The notes under the pieces: model-generated
What the model saw: the letters and a program-made list of their open reading frames with translations, nothing else
Told to the model about the DNA's origin: nothing
Database searches by the model: none
Made by a program: the position numbers and the translations under genes
Assembly: GCF_004764705.1 (NCBI RefSeq)
Contig: NZ_SHLX01000006.1
Location: 124,001 to 188,000, forward strand
Reading direction: 5' to 3'
DNA from: Paenibacillus cymbidii
GTDB lineage: Bacteria; Bacillota; Bacilli; Paenibacillales; NBRC-103111
DNA: 64,000 nucleotides
In this document: piece after piece, positions 18,985 to 28,402 of the stretch
How positions within the stretch are numbered: position 1 is the first letter of the stretch
Layout: each line of letters begins with the position of its first letter

Positions 18985-19013
18985 ATTATATCACCCCTCA
19001 TGGCTATCTTCAA
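18985..19013 (-). promoter_or_regulatory. Promoter of the NEAT/haem operon
   Basis: Reading leftwards: TTGAAG (19008-19013), a 17-bp spacer and a perfect TATAAT (18985-18990). The Fur box lies immediately upstream against the -35 element. Confidence 0.75.
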
Positions 19014-19034
19014 TAAGAATAAGAATCATTATCA
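19014..19034 (-). promoter_or_regulatory. Fur box
   Basis: The minus strand reads TGATAATGATTCTTA at 19034-19020, close to the Bacillus 7-1-7 Fur consensus TGATAATNATTATCA, and continues with a further AT-rich half site to 19014. It abuts the -35 box of the haem operon, so iron-replete Fur would block transcription. Confidence 0.85.
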
Positions 19035-19197
19035 ACGAAATTCGTCAAAATATGACAACATTTTGTCAATCCCGACAATTTCGTGAACGAATCCCCTCCG
19101 ACACTGTCTCTCCTCTTCCTTTAACCTGCCAAAAGGAAAACCGCACCTCTTCCTGCAAGACTGGCTTATTGGCCCGTCCCGGGCTACTTCGGCGGTT

Positions 19198-19270
19198 TAA
19201 GCCGGCTTTTCCCTCTTATCAGCCCCACCTCGGCCGACGACGACGGGTTAAGCCGGCTTTTCCCCCTTAT
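19198..19270. repeat. Two-copy 51-bp direct repeat centred on palindrome AAGCCGGCTT
   Basis: The palindrome AAGCCGGCTT occurs at 19199-19208 and 19250-19259, in each case followed by TTCCC and CTTAT. The period is 51 bp. It lies downstream of the 19307-20767 gene. Apart from this repeat, and the short palindrome TGACAA-CATT-TTGTCA at about 19052-19067, I see nothing else in 19035-19306. Confidence 0.7.
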
Positions 19271-19306
19271 CTGTTCCGACCACTTTCCACGGTTAACGGG
19301 TGCCCT

Positions 19307-20767
19307 TCACGCCTCGAACCGGAACGAAAACAAATCCGCGTCGCACATATACAACCGCATGCGCACCGCTTTGCCCGCCAGCGCCGATACGTCGCTTGCC
19401 CCGTTCCACGACACGACATAATCCACCCGATCGCCGAAGATGTCGTCGCAATCCGCAAGCGTAAACCCTTGAATCGGAATGCCGCCAACGTCCTGCAGTT
19501 CCACTTTCATGCCGCCGACAGCCGCGGTAGACACGTTCAGGGTCAGCCGCGAGCCTTCGAACGTAAACAGCCTCGTCAGCGTCTCATGCCCTTTGGCATC
19601 CGCCGACAACGCCATGAAACCGTCCTGCCGGATCGTGTACCGGTGCAGCTCCATCGGCCCTTTCCAATAGTTCACGATCGCATAAAGCGAAATGTCGTTC
19701 GCCGCTCCGGCCCACTCCGACTTCGTTTCCGCCATGCCGATGGACAGGAAGCTGTCGCCGTACGCCCAATTCGTCGCGCGGTTCATCCCCGGGCGAACGA
19801 ACGCTTCGTCCGTGCGGCGCCACGCCTTGCCGTCGCGGCTGGACATGAACGCGCAGTCCGTCAGCGCCAGTCCGTAGCGGGGATGGTGCGCCATCCGGTT
19901 GCGACGGTGCTCGGGATCGGGCAACTGGTCGAACGAAGGCGACCAGCGCCGATGTTCGACGTAACGGGCGGGGAAGCCAACGAACAGGTGCGGCGCGCGA
20001 TAATACGGCGCGATGGCGCTCACGTAGAGCGGAATGTCCGGGCTACTGCCGAAATCGAGCAGCTCCGACTTGCTCCAGCTGTGAAAATCCGCCGACTCGC
20101 TCCAACTGATATCGCGGACGCCCACGTTGTAGTCTTCGCCGGGCACATTGTGGAAATTGCGCACGTAGGCCCAATAGCGGTTCCGCGTCTCATCCCAGAA
20201 CGCCAGATTGGAGGAATCGAACGTACCCTCGATCGGCAGCGGCCTCTCGCCCATCGACGTCCAGCGATAGCCGTCCGGCGACTGGTAAGCGTACAGCTTT
20301 TTCCACGTGGCGACGAGCGCCTTGTACCGCGCTTCCGGCGGACAAGCGGGGTTCGCGTCCAGAAACGGGATGAACGCGTCGAGATCCGGTATGTGAAGCA
20401 CAATATTGTTGTCCTTGCTGCCGCCGCAAGCGACCTCGCCAACGCTCGGCCGGTACCAGCGAACGCCGTCTTTGCTTTCGATGACGCAGCCGTACACCGG
20501 ATTCCGCTCCCGGTCCTCCGGGGAAATATAAATCTCCTTGCCGTCCTCGCTCGTCAAATAAGCCGCCTTGTAAAACAGGCGATAAAGCTCCCCGTCCTTG
20601 ATCAGCACGGGATAACCGTTGCCCGAGCCTTCGAACGGCGCCTCGAAACGGAAGCACACTTCCCTGCGCTCCGGCTTCTGCAGCGCCAGTCTGGCGGTGG
20701 TGGAATGAATCAGCGCGTCGTCGACAAACAGCTCTCTTCTCGTTCCGATGGACTCGACCTGGATCAT
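19307..20767 (-). CDS. GH32/GH43-like five-bladed propeller protein, function unknown
   Basis: About 486 residues from ATG 20767, preceded by AAAGGAGG. The N-terminal phrase GTRRELFVDDALI and the repeated strands DGVRWYRPSVGE, FWDETRNRYWAYVRNF and ADFHSWSKSELLDFG resemble the beta-propeller hydrolase fold shared by GH32, GH43 and related proteins. The C-terminal beta-sandwich (GSRLTLNVSTAAVGGMKVEL) is typical of these proteins. It has no signal peptide. It may process an intracellular glycoside, but no catalytic triad can be assigned. It stands alone between the haem operon and the IclR cluster. Confidence 0.72.
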   Translation of the reverse strand: MIQVESIGTRRELFVDDALIHSTTARLALQKPERREVCFRFEAPFEGSGNGYPVLIKDGELYRLFYKAAYLTSEDGKEIYISPEDRERNPVYGCVIESKDGVRWYRPSVGEVACGGSKDNNIVLHIPDLDAFIPFLDANPACPPEARYKALVATWKKLYAYQSPDGYRWTSMGERPLPIEGTFDSSNLAFWDETRNRYWAYVRNFHNVPGEDYNVGVRDISWSESADFHSWSKSELLDFGSSPDIPLYVSAIAPYYRAPHLFVGFPARYVEHRRWSPSFDQLPDPEHRRNRMAHHPRYGLALTDCAFMSSRDGKAWRRTDEAFVRPGMNRATNWAYGDSFLSIGMAETKSEWAGAANDISLYAIVNYWKGPMELHRYTIRQDGFMALSADAKGHETLTRLFTFEGSRLTLNVSTAAVGGMKVELQDVGGIPIQGFTLADCDDIFGDRVDYVVSWNGASDVSALAGKAVRMRLYMCDADLFSFRFEA

Positions 20768-20886
20768 GATCGCGAAGCCTCCTTTGGAATGAACACCTGT
20801 CAAAATAGGTCATGAAAAAAGCCCCTCCAGACGACGGCGATGGCAATCGGCAAGCGGGGCAACCAACCACGAATGATGGCGGCGAA

Positions 20887-21699
20887 CTATTTGGTTTGCT
20901 GCATGGCGACGATTTCGGGGTGATAGCCCATCTTGCGGGAAGCGGCCGCGCAAGCGGCCTTGACGTCGGCGACGATGCCGATCATCGCGTCCTGCTCGAA
21001 CCGGTGCATCGCGCCGGACATGCTCATCGCTCCCTCCACCTTGCCCTGCATGTTGAAGATCGGAGCGGCAACGCACCTGGCCCCGAGCGTGTTCTCCTGG
21101 TCGTCGATCGCGTACCCGCGCTCGCGGATGCGCTTCATCTCCGCCATGAATTTCTCTGCGGTATCGATCGTGTACTTCGTATACGGCTTAAGGCCGTATT
21201 CGGCTACCATGCCGCGCACCTGCTCCTCGGAAAGATGGGCGGCAATCGCTTTGCCGATCGCCGTCGCATGGAACGGCGAACGCGAGCCGACCGTATCCGT
21301 CATCCGCAGCGCGTAGGAGCCTTCGATAATTTCCACGTACATGATGTCGCCTTCCGTCAGCACGCCAAGGTTGACCGAATCGCCGTACTTTTCGGACAGG
21401 CGCTTCATCTCCTGCAGGGCGGACGTGCGGAAACTGTTGCGTTCGAGCAAATATTTTGCAATCATCAGCTGCTTGTAGCCGAGGCAGTATTTGCCGTCCT
21501 CTTCGCTGCGGCTGATGAACCCGCGGCTCTCCAGCGTCAGCACGATACGGTACGTCGACGACTTCGGCTGCTCGAGCAGCTCGGTAAGCTCGATCAGGCT
21601 GAGCGTGCCGCGTTCGGCCAGCAGCTCGATCATGTCGAGCGCCTTGTCGATCGACTGAATCGTATAACGTTCCTGTTTCTCCGCGGGTTCTTTGCCCAT
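20887..21699 (-). CDS. IclR-family transcriptional regulator
   Basis: 270 residues. The N-terminal winged helix (LSLIELTELLEQPKSSTYRIVLTLESRGFISR) is followed by the IclR effector domain (GDSVNLGVLTEGDIMYVEIIEG, then PFHATAIGKAIAAHL). It is the last gene of the minus-strand amino-acid/peptide cluster, 17 bp after the SDR gene. It is likely a local repressor acting at the KdgR-like dyad at 28375-28392. The effector is unknown. Confidence 0.9.
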   Translation of the reverse strand: MGKEPAEKQERYTIQSIDKALDMIELLAERGTLSLIELTELLEQPKSSTYRIVLTLESRGFISRSEEDGKYCLGYKQLMIAKYLLERNSFRTSALQEMKRLSEKYGDSVNLGVLTEGDIMYVEIIEGSYALRMTDTVGSRSPFHATAIGKAIAAHLSEEQVRGMVAEYGLKPYTKYTIDTAEKFMAEMKRIRERGYAIDDQENTLGARCVAAPIFNMQGKVEGAMSMSGAMHRFEQDAMIGIVADVKAACAAASRKMGYHPEIVAMQQTK

Positions 21700-21716
21700 G
21701 CTTCACGGTCCTTTCT

Positions 21717-22475
21717 TTAGGACAGTTTGATCAACTGGCCGCCGTCGACGACCAGGCAATGGCCGGTCATGTAACGGGAGTCGCCCGATGCCAGGAACAG
21801 CGCGCTGTCGGCGATTTCGTCCGGCAATCCGACCCGTCCCATCGGTATTGTCTTTAAGTATGGACCGATCGCCGCCGGATTGTCAATCAGCGGCTTCGTC
21901 AGCCGCGTCTCGATAAAACCCGGGCACAACGCATTGACGCGAATGCCGATCGGCGCCAGTTCGATCGCCATCGACATCGTCAGCAGGTTGACGCCGCCCT
22001 TGGTCGCGTTGTAATGCGCCTGGTCGCCTTCCGCCGCAAGCCCGTTGACGCTCGACATGTTGATGATCGAGCCTTTGACCCCTTTGCGCACCATCTCGCG
22101 GGCGACCGCCTGCCCGGACAGAAACGTGCCCTTGAGGTTGATCGCCATGTGGCGGTCCCATTCCTCTTCCTCAATGTCGAGAAAAGCGGCCGGCTTGCAA
22201 ATCCCCGCATTGTTGACAAGCACGTCGATCGTGCCCCACTTGGCCAACACGTCGTCGACCATGCGCCGCACGTCCGCCTTATGCTGGACGTCGCCGTCCG
22301 TACAGATCGCTTCGCCGCCTGCCGCAACAATCTCTTCGACGGTCTCCTGCAGCATGCCGCGGTCGCGGCCGGTGATCGCCACGCGGGCGCCTTCCTGTGC
22401 GAAGCGCAGGGCAATCGATTTGCCGATGCCGGTCGATCCGCCCGTGATGAGCGCTACTTTACCTTTCAGTCTCAT
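21717..22475 (-). CDS. Short-chain dehydrogenase/reductase
   Basis: 252 residues from ATG 22475. The NAD(P) motif TGGSTGIGKS is near residue 12, NNAG near 89, the catalytic Ser in NMSSVNG near 141 and YNATK (Tyr-x-x-x-Lys) near 156. This is a classical SDR. It lies in the IclR-controlled cluster and may reduce or oxidise a product of the aminotransferase. The substrate is unknown. Confidence 0.92.
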   Translation of the reverse strand: MRLKGKVALITGGSTGIGKSIALRFAQEGARVAITGRDRGMLQETVEEIVAAGGEAICTDGDVQHKADVRRMVDDVLAKWGTIDVLVNNAGICKPAAFLDIEEEEWDRHMAINLKGTFLSGQAVAREMVRKGVKGSIINMSSVNGLAAEGDQAHYNATKGGVNLLTMSMAIELAPIGIRVNALCPGFIETRLTKPLIDNPAAIGPYLKTIPMGRVGLPDEIADSALFLASGDSRYMTGHCLVVDGGQLIKLS

Positions 22476-22538
22476 AGTCGCAACCCTTCCTTTTCCCTCT
22501 AAAATAGACCGACCCAAGCGGCAGTCCGCCGCTCGCGA

Positions 22539-23846
22539 TTACAGTTTCGCCAGCGCGCGGTCGATCGCTTGCAGCGTTGCTTCCACGTCCGCGTCGGTGT
22601 GCACCGTCGACACGTACCACAGGCCGCTCGGCCGGACCAGCACGCCTTCGGCCAGCATCAGCTCGGCGAAGCGGCTGTATGTGCCGGCGTCGCGTTTGTT
22701 GAACGACGCGAAGTTTTCCACTTTCTCTTCATTCGTAAACATCATATGGAACACCGGGCCGACGCCGTTGACGATGCCCTTGATGCCGTGCTTCGCCAGC
22801 AGCGAACGGATGCCGCTTTGCACCGCGTTGCCGGTGCGCTCCAGCTTCTCGTACACGCCGTCCTTGCTCAGCTCGGCAAGCGTCGCAAGCGCCGCCGCCG
22901 TGCCGACGCAATTGCCGTTGAGCGTGCCGAGATGGCTGACCGTGCCGTTGTCGATGTGAGCCATCAGTTCCTTCGAGCCGCAAACGGCGCTGACGCCGAT
23001 GCCGTTGCCGAGCGCTTTGCCGATCGTCACGAGGTCCGGCTTGATGCCGAAGCGCGCGTGGGCGCCGCCGATATTGACGCGGAAGCCGGTGATGACTTCG
23101 TCCAGCACCATCACGATGCCGAGCTCGCGCGTCAGCTCGCGCATGCGCTCCAGGTAGCCCGGCTTCGGCGCGATGCAGCCGGAGTTGCACATGACCGCTT
23201 CGGAGATGACGACCGCGATGTCGTTGTCGGCGCGCAGCGCCGCTTCCAGCGCGTCCGCATCGTTCCACGGCAGCAGGATCACTTCCTCCAGCGCGATTTC
23301 GCTTTGGCCGCCGGTGCCCGGAGGCACTTTGCCGGCTCCCGCGCCCGCCGCGGAAGACTGGCGCATGTCGGCGCTCGGGAACGAGGTGAAAATCGTGTCC
23401 GACCAGCCATGGTAATGGCCGTGGAAGCGGACGATTTTTTTCTTGCCGGTGTGGGCGCGCGCCACGCGCAGCGCCAGCATGACGGCTTCGGTGCCCGAGC
23501 CGCTGAGCGCCACCTTCTCCGCAACCGGAAGCAGCTCGGTCAGCCGGCGGGCCAGCGCGATTTCGCCTTCGTGCTGCAGGCCGTATGTCGCGCCGCGTTG
23601 CAATGCTTCCGCCAGCTTGGCGTTGAAGCTTGGATTGGCGTGGCCGAGAATAAGCGGCCCGTAAGCTAGCAGGTAGTCGATATATTCGTTGCCGTCGACG
23701 TCGCGAATGCGCGAGCCGGAAGCGGATTCGGCGAACAGCGGCACCGGCTTCATCGCCGCGCGCAGCGAGCTGGCTACCCCGCCGGCCAATACCGTTTGCG
23801 ACTCGGCATATTTCGCTGCCGATTGTGTAGTTGTATAAGTGCTCAT
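22539..23846 (-). CDS. Class III (aspartate-aminotransferase-family) PLP aminotransferase
   Basis: 435 residues. It resembles glutamate-1-semialdehyde aminomutase and class III transaminases: DGNEYIDYLLAYGPLILGHANP near the N-terminus, SGSGTEAVMLALRVARAHTGKKKIVRFHGHYHGW for PLP binding, VLDEVITGFR, and the active-site Lys in LVTIGKALGNG. The ATG overlaps the TGA of the M81 gene (ATGA), with its ribosome binding site AAAGGAGG inside that gene. A role in haem synthesis is unlikely given the context; omega-amino-acid transamination is more plausible. Confidence 0.88.
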   Translation of the reverse strand: MSTYTTTQSAAKYAESQTVLAGGVASSLRAAMKPVPLFAESASGSRIRDVDGNEYIDYLLAYGPLILGHANPSFNAKLAEALQRGATYGLQHEGEIALARRLTELLPVAEKVALSGSGTEAVMLALRVARAHTGKKKIVRFHGHYHGWSDTIFTSFPSADMRQSSAAGAGAGKVPPGTGGQSEIALEEVILLPWNDADALEAALRADNDIAVVISEAVMCNSGCIAPKPGYLERMRELTRELGIVMVLDEVITGFRVNIGGAHARFGIKPDLVTIGKALGNGIGVSAVCGSKELMAHIDNGTVSHLGTLNGNCVGTAAALATLAELSKDGVYEKLERTGNAVQSGIRSLLAKHGIKGIVNGVGPVFHMMFTNEEKVENFASFNKRDAGTYSRFAELMLAEGVLVRPSGLWYVSTVHTDADVEATLQAIDRALAKL

Positions 23847-25345
23847 GAGGAAATACCTCCTTTATAGTAAGAACGATCGCCATCCAGCGGATAAATCGGC
23901 CGGCGCAGCTCGCGGTAAGTCAGATGCTCCAGATTCGACGTCGTGCAGCCCGGCGAATCGACTTGAATGATATGTTTGGCAAACGAGCCGAAGGCGGTGC
24001 GCCAGGCAACGGCCGCTTTGACCACAATAATGTGAAAATCGGTCGGCCACAGCCCCGCATAACGAATATGGCCGAGATCCCACGGCGCCTGACGTTTGGA
24101 CGTCAGCTGCACCGTCAGATTGCCGCATTCGATTACCGCGGTCGGCCCCATGTCGGTGAGCTGGCCCGTCATGTACGGCCCGACATGGCGGTACTTGCCG
24201 TCGAACAGCAGCCGTACCTTGCCGCTGATGGCGACCGGTTCGCCGTGCAGTTCGCCGCTATGGCCGCCTACGGCGCCGCTGAACGACCCGCCGATGCCGA
24301 GGCGGTGCGCTTCCGCCGCTGCCGCCGGGTCGTAGACGACGACGAGGCTTTTTTTCGGCGCGTTCACGAGATGGCGCAGCACGTGCGTCGCATCCGCCGG
24401 AGCGCCGCCGCCGACATTGTCGGCGCCTTCGACGAGGATGACCGGGCCTTCCGGCTGCGCCAACGCCTCGGCAACCGCCGCTTCCGGCGGCTGGAACTGC
24501 AGCAGGAACCGCTCGCGGTTGTCCCACGCCCGGGCCGCCAGCCGGTCCGCGTAGTCCCGCGCCAGCTGCGGATCGTCGTTCGTCGTTACGACGAACGAAA
24601 TGCCCGCGTCTTCCACGTCGCTGTACGGGAAACCGCCAATGACCGTCACGTTGAGCACGCGTTCGTCCGCCTCGATCGCAAAGGCTTCGTCCAGCAGTTC
24701 TTTCATAATGCCGGCTTCCGTCGTCAGCATCGATTGCGGGATGACGATCAAACCCGGCTGGGCCAGAGCGCGCGTCGGCCTGATTTCGCCGCGGATCGTG
24801 CGTTCGAGCAACCCGACCGCTTCCACGGCGCGTTCGTACATGTCGACGTGCGGATACGTATCGTAGCCGACGATAATATCGGCGAGCTCCACCATCTCGC
24901 GGCTGACGTTGCCGTGCAGATCGAGCGTCATCGCGATCGGCAGCTTGTCGCCGAAGCGGTCGCGCAGCCGGCGCAGGAAGGCGCCTTCGACGTCGGGATA
25001 GCCTTGCGCCACCATCGCGCCGTGCATGATGATGACCAGCCCGTCGACCGTTTCGTCGACGGAAGCGGTTACTTGCTCGAACAGCGTTTCGATCGTTGCC
25101 TGTTCGACCATGCCGCTCGGCGTCGCCGCGGTATAAATGCCGGATACAAGCGTCAGGCCGCGCTCCGCTGCAGCGTCGAGCACGCCGCCCATCGACGTGC
25201 GCGTGCCGGCGTACCGGGCCGCGAACTCTTCGTTGTTCGACACCCGCTCGCCGGCAAAATTGGCCATTGTGGTCAGATCCGGCGCAAAAGAATTCGTTTC
25301 GTGCAAAATGCCGGCCACCGCAATGCGCAAAGATTGTTGTGCCAT
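23843..25345 (-). CDS. M81-family metallopeptidase (MlrC-like)
   Basis: 500 residues. The family N-terminus GILHETNSFAP and motifs such as VIIMHGAMVAQGYPDVEG, MTLDLHGNVS and GYDTYPHVDMYERA are clear. MlrC of sphingomonads hydrolyses linear microcystin products containing a beta-amino acid. In Firmicutes the family is common in catabolic clusters with no proven substrate. Here it sits with M20 and RidA genes, so it may cleave an unusual amide. GGAGGAGTAA precedes the ATG. Confidence 0.9.
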   Translation of the reverse strand: MAQQSLRIAVAGILHETNSFAPDLTTMANFAGERVSNNEEFAARYAGTRTSMGGVLDAAAERGLTLVSGIYTAATPSGMVEQATIETLFEQVTASVDETVDGLVIIMHGAMVAQGYPDVEGAFLRRLRDRFGDKLPIAMTLDLHGNVSREMVELADIIVGYDTYPHVDMYERAVEAVGLLERTIRGEIRPTRALAQPGLIVIPQSMLTTEAGIMKELLDEAFAIEADERVLNVTVIGGFPYSDVEDAGISFVVTTNDDPQLARDYADRLAARAWDNRERFLLQFQPPEAAVAEALAQPEGPVILVEGADNVGGGAPADATHVLRHLVNAPKKSLVVVYDPAAAAEAHRLGIGGSFSGAVGGHSGELHGEPVAISGKVRLLFDGKYRHVGPYMTGQLTDMGPTAVIECGNLTVQLTSKRQAPWDLGHIRYAGLWPTDFHIIVVKAAVAWRTAFGSFAKHIIQVDSPGCTTSNLEHLTYRELRRPIYPLDGDRSYYKGGISS

Positions 25346-25428
25346 GAGCCGTTACTCCTCCTGTCTGAATCGCGCCTTGTGCGACCGGCTGGCGGCATCG
25401 AACCGCCGCCCTCCCGTCGCTTCCGGCG

Positions 25429-26751
25429 TCAGTCGCTCTGCAAGCCGCACCAGTCGACCGCCATTTCCGCGTACCAGCGAATGAGCTTCAAATAACTGTC
25501 GAGGTCGATATATTCGTCCGGGGCATGCGCATTCGCGCCTTCGGGGCCAAGAATGAGCGCCGGAGTCGCGCTGTACAAGTGAAACATGAAGCCGTCGCAG
25601 GCAAACGGCGCGCCCACGTCCGGCAGCGGCTCGCTGCCGATAGCGCGTGAGCCCGCCGCGCGGGCGATGCTCAAAAATTCGGCCGTCCTCTCATCCGCCG
25701 GCATTTCGCTTGCGCTCAAGTAACGGATCAGCGGCACGATCGTCGGCCGGCACGATCGCAGCGCCGGATAATTGTCGAGCCGCGTTTCATAATACGCCAT
25801 CAAGTCCGCGAGCAGTTCGTCGCCGGTTTGGCCCGGGTAGCCTTCGATCCAGAAGCTCAGCTCGCCCGTCGCCGGCACCTTCTCCTGCAGCTCGCGGGCA
25901 TGATCGCCCGACGAAATGCTCATGATCGCCACCTCGGCCGGCTTGCTTCCGTTCTGCCACCAGGCGGGCGGCGTGTCGCGGCGCTTGCGGAATTCGCCGA
26001 ACTCGCGGACGAGCCGGGCGAAGTCGACCGTCGCCTCCAGCGCGCTGACCAGCTTCTCGCCGCCCCAGGCGATGCCGCTGCGGCCGGTGAACGATGCGCG
26101 CCAGATGCCTCCGCCAAGATGCGCCGGGTACATGCGCAGGTTGCTCGGCTCGGGAATGACCGCCATGTCCGCGTTGTCGCCGCGCAGCCGGCCGGCCAGC
26201 GTGCCGTTCGCGCCGCCGTGCTCTTCGTCGACGACGCTTTCGATCCGGATGTCGCCGCGCAGCCGGATGCCGAGCTCGCGCAGCGCCTTGGCGGCGATCA
26301 TCGACGCCGCAAGACCGCCTTTCATGTCGTACGAGCCGCGGCCGTACAGCCGGCCATCGACGACTTCCGCGGCGAACGGCCCGTGCGTCCACGTTTCGGT
26401 GCCTTCATAAACCGTATCGATATGGCTGGAAAACAGCAGCGAACGCCCGCCGCCGCTGCCCGCGAACGTGCCGATCACGTTCGGGCGGTTGTTGTAGTCG
26501 CGGCCGCTCATGTACGCCGGGTGCTCTTGCAAGCCGGGAACGTCCGCCAGCGCGTACGTTTCGGCTGTTGCCCCCGCGTCCGTCAGCCAGTCGGCGATCA
26601 CCTGCTGGCACGCCGCCTCGTCGCCGGTCGGCGGGTTGTTGACGCTCGTCGTTTGCACGAGCCGCTTCAGCAGTTCGATCGCTTCGTCCCGGTGCGTCTC
26701 CACCCATTGCCCGATCCGCTGCGAAATCGCCGCTTGCTCCTCGATATTCAT
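25429..26751 (-). CDS. M20/M25/M40-family metallo-hydrolase (ArgE/DapE-like)
   Basis: 440 residues from ATG 26751 with AAAGGAGC upstream. The zinc-binding signatures are LLFSSHIDTVYEG and GRGSYDMKGGLAASMIAAKAL, then VVDEEHGGANGT with the catalytic Glu, and a final HAPDEYIDLDS. These enzymes remove acyl or amino-acid groups from amides. It probably acts with the neighbouring M81 peptidase on the same substrate. Longer in-frame starts upstream overlap the RidA gene and are unlikely. Confidence 0.9.
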   Translation of the reverse strand: MNIEEQAAISQRIGQWVETHRDEAIELLKRLVQTTSVNNPPTGDEAACQQVIADWLTDAGATAETYALADVPGLQEHPAYMSGRDYNNRPNVIGTFAGSGGGRSLLFSSHIDTVYEGTETWTHGPFAAEVVDGRLYGRGSYDMKGGLAASMIAAKALRELGIRLRGDIRIESVVDEEHGGANGTLAGRLRGDNADMAVIPEPSNLRMYPAHLGGGIWRASFTGRSGIAWGGEKLVSALEATVDFARLVREFGEFRKRRDTPPAWWQNGSKPAEVAIMSISSGDHARELQEKVPATGELSFWIEGYPGQTGDELLADLMAYYETRLDNYPALRSCRPTIVPLIRYLSASEMPADERTAEFLSIARAAGSRAIGSEPLPDVGAPFACDGFMFHLYSATPALILGPEGANAHAPDEYIDLDSYLKLIRWYAEMAVDWCGLQSD

Positions 26752-26782
26752 GGTCGTGCTCCTTTTCGAAAAGGCGCCGGCG

Positions 26783-27175
26783 TTACGCTTCGCCGCGCTT
26801 CGACGGCGCATAAGCGACGACGTCGATTTCGATTTTGTACGTGCCGATGCCGCAGACGACGGTCGTGCGCGCCGGATATGGATTTTTGACCACTCGTGCG
26901 TAGGTTTCGTTATAAGCCGGCAGGTCCGCCCCATTTGACAGGAAGGCGTTCGTCTTGATCACGTGGTCGAACGTCAGCCCGCATTCGGCGAGAATGATTT
27001 CGATGTTGCGAATGCATTGTTCGGTTTGCGCTTCGACCGAATCGCCGACCAGCTCGCGGGTAACGGGATCGACGCCCACCTGGCCGGAAACGTAAACGAA
27101 TTCCCCGGCGCGGATCGCGTGCGAGAACGGGAGCGGAAATTGCGGCGCTTGGCCGACGCGGATAGCTTCTGACAT
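26783..27175 (-). CDS. RidA-family enamine/imine deaminase
   Basis: 130 residues from ATG 27175. The Rid signatures GEFVYVSGQVGVDPVTREL, CIRNIEIILAECGLTFDHVIKTNAFL and YPARTTVVCGIG, the last with the conserved Arg, are present. Rid proteins hydrolyse reactive enamine/imine products of PLP enzymes. That fits its place between a PLP-dependent D-threonine-aldolase-like gene and an aminotransferase gene. The longer open frame upstream is not coding. Confidence 0.9.
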   Translation of the reverse strand: MSEAIRVGQAPQFPLPFSHAIRAGEFVYVSGQVGVDPVTRELVGDSVEAQTEQCIRNIEIILAECGLTFDHVIKTNAFLSNGADLPAYNETYARVVKNPYPARTTVVCGIGTYKIEIDVVAYAPSKRGEA

Positions 27176-27234
27176 GGGTAAATCCCTCTTTTCATCGGAT
27201 GTAAAATAAAGCTCGGACACGGGCTGGCCGCCGT

Positions 27235-28344
27235 TCAGTTGATTTTGCCGCGGCCGTCCACTTGAATGTAGCGTTCGACGCGGCCGTCGCGCACGCCGAT
27301 CAGCCGGTCGTGCAAATTCGTGACGGTGCAGCAATGGTTCGGGATAATTTCGACGACGTCGCCGATGTGGAATCGGGTGCCTTCCGGCACCGTCAGGTTG
27401 CCGTGCTCTTCGCTCAGCCGCTCGACGATGACGTCCGGATGAGCCGGCAGCAAGCCGTAGCCTTTGCGCGCGCCGTTCACGTCCGTCGTCAGCGTCTTCG
27501 AACCGGCGTCGATAACGACCGTGCCGGGACGCGGCAAACCGACCACCGTGGCGAACACGCGCATCGCGCATTGCGACTCCTCCATCGTATGGGTCACGAG
27601 CTGCGAAACGTCGCCGTAAACGTAGGCGCCCGGCCGCATTTCGGTGACGCCCGGCGGCAGCTGCAGGGCGAACTTGGACGTCGGCGTCGAACCGACGCTC
27701 ACTTCGCGGACGTCGATGCCGCGCTGGCGGAGCAGTTCTTTGGTCGTCAGCAGGCTCTGCGCCTCATGAATCGCAACGGCCAAAATTTCCTCTTCGCTGC
27801 CCTTGCCGTAAGCATGGCCCGAATGCGTCATCAGGCCGGTCACTTCGACGCCCGGCAGCGACGCGATCCGCTCGACCAGATCGGCTGTCGGCGCTCCCGG
27901 CTCCTTGCCGAGCCGGCCAAGGCCGGTATTGACGTCGACGTAAAGCGGAATGCGTTTGCCAAGCGATACGCCCAGCTCGGAAATGCCTTGCGCCACCTCA
28001 TAATTGTCGGTGCTGACCGTGATGCGGGCGATGCCGAGCAGCTTGCCGAGACGCTCCAGCTTGCGTTTGCCGACGATCGGGTACGCCAGCAAAATGTCGT
28101 CGATCCCCGCCGCCGCCATCACTTCCGCTTCGCCGAGCTTCGCCACCGTGATGCCGCAGGCTCCGTATTCCAGCTGTTTTTTTGCGACCCAGACGCTTTT
28201 GTGCGTTTTCGTGTGCGGGCGCAGCTTCACGCCGCTCCTTGCCGCGCGCTCCGCCGTCCGCCGCAGATTGCCGTCAAGCGCGTCCAGATCGATGACGACG
28301 GCCGGCGTATCCAGCGTTTGAATGAGCTCCGATTGGTTAATCAT
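27235..28344 (-). CDS. D-threonine aldolase/D-serine dehydratase-like PLP enzyme
   Basis: 369 residues from ATG 28344, with GAGGTGG just upstream; an ATG four codons earlier is possible. Fold-type III PLP enzyme: the N-terminal TPAVVIDLDALDGNLRR and RPHTKTHKS (with the PLP lysine) belong to the alanine-racemase-like barrel. The C-terminal IPNHCCTVTNLHD carries the His-x-Cys metal-binding pair known from eukaryotic-type D-serine dehydratase. It probably cleaves or deaminates a D-hydroxy amino acid. It is the first gene of the cluster, right after the promoter and operator. Confidence 0.88.
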   Translation of the reverse strand: MINQSELIQTLDTPAVVIDLDALDGNLRRTAERAARSGVKLRPHTKTHKSVWVAKKQLEYGACGITVAKLGEAEVMAAAGIDDILLAYPIVGKRKLERLGKLLGIARITVSTDNYEVAQGISELGVSLGKRIPLYVDVNTGLGRLGKEPGAPTADLVERIASLPGVEVTGLMTHSGHAYGKGSEEEILAVAIHEAQSLLTTKELLRQRGIDVREVSVGSTPTSKFALQLPPGVTEMRPGAYVYGDVSQLVTHTMEESQCAMRVFATVVGLPRPGTVVIDAGSKTLTTDVNGARKGYGLLPAHPDVIVERLSEEHGNLTVPEGTRFHIGDVVEIIPNHCCTVTNLHDRLIGVRDGRVERYIQVDGRGKIN

Positions 28345-28374
28345 TTGCCACCTCATCCATTAAGGTTTCATCAA

Positions 28375-28392
28375 ATAAAACTTATGTTTCAT
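28375..28392 (-). promoter_or_regulatory. Candidate IclR-type operator
   Basis: The minus strand reads ATGAAACATAAGTTTTAT, an 18-bp dyad with one mismatched arm position, very close to the KdgR-type consensus with GAAACA and GTTTC half sites. It lies between the predicted -10 and the first gene. The IclR protein at the end of the same cluster is the likely ligand. Confidence 0.6.
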
Positions 28393-28402
28393 AACTACCC
28401 CC

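Noticed and set aside
26783..27571. 262-residue RidA protein with a long N-terminal extension
   Set aside because: The first 130 residues read the D-threonine-aldolase-like gene in another frame. The true start is ATG 27175, where the Rid fold begins.
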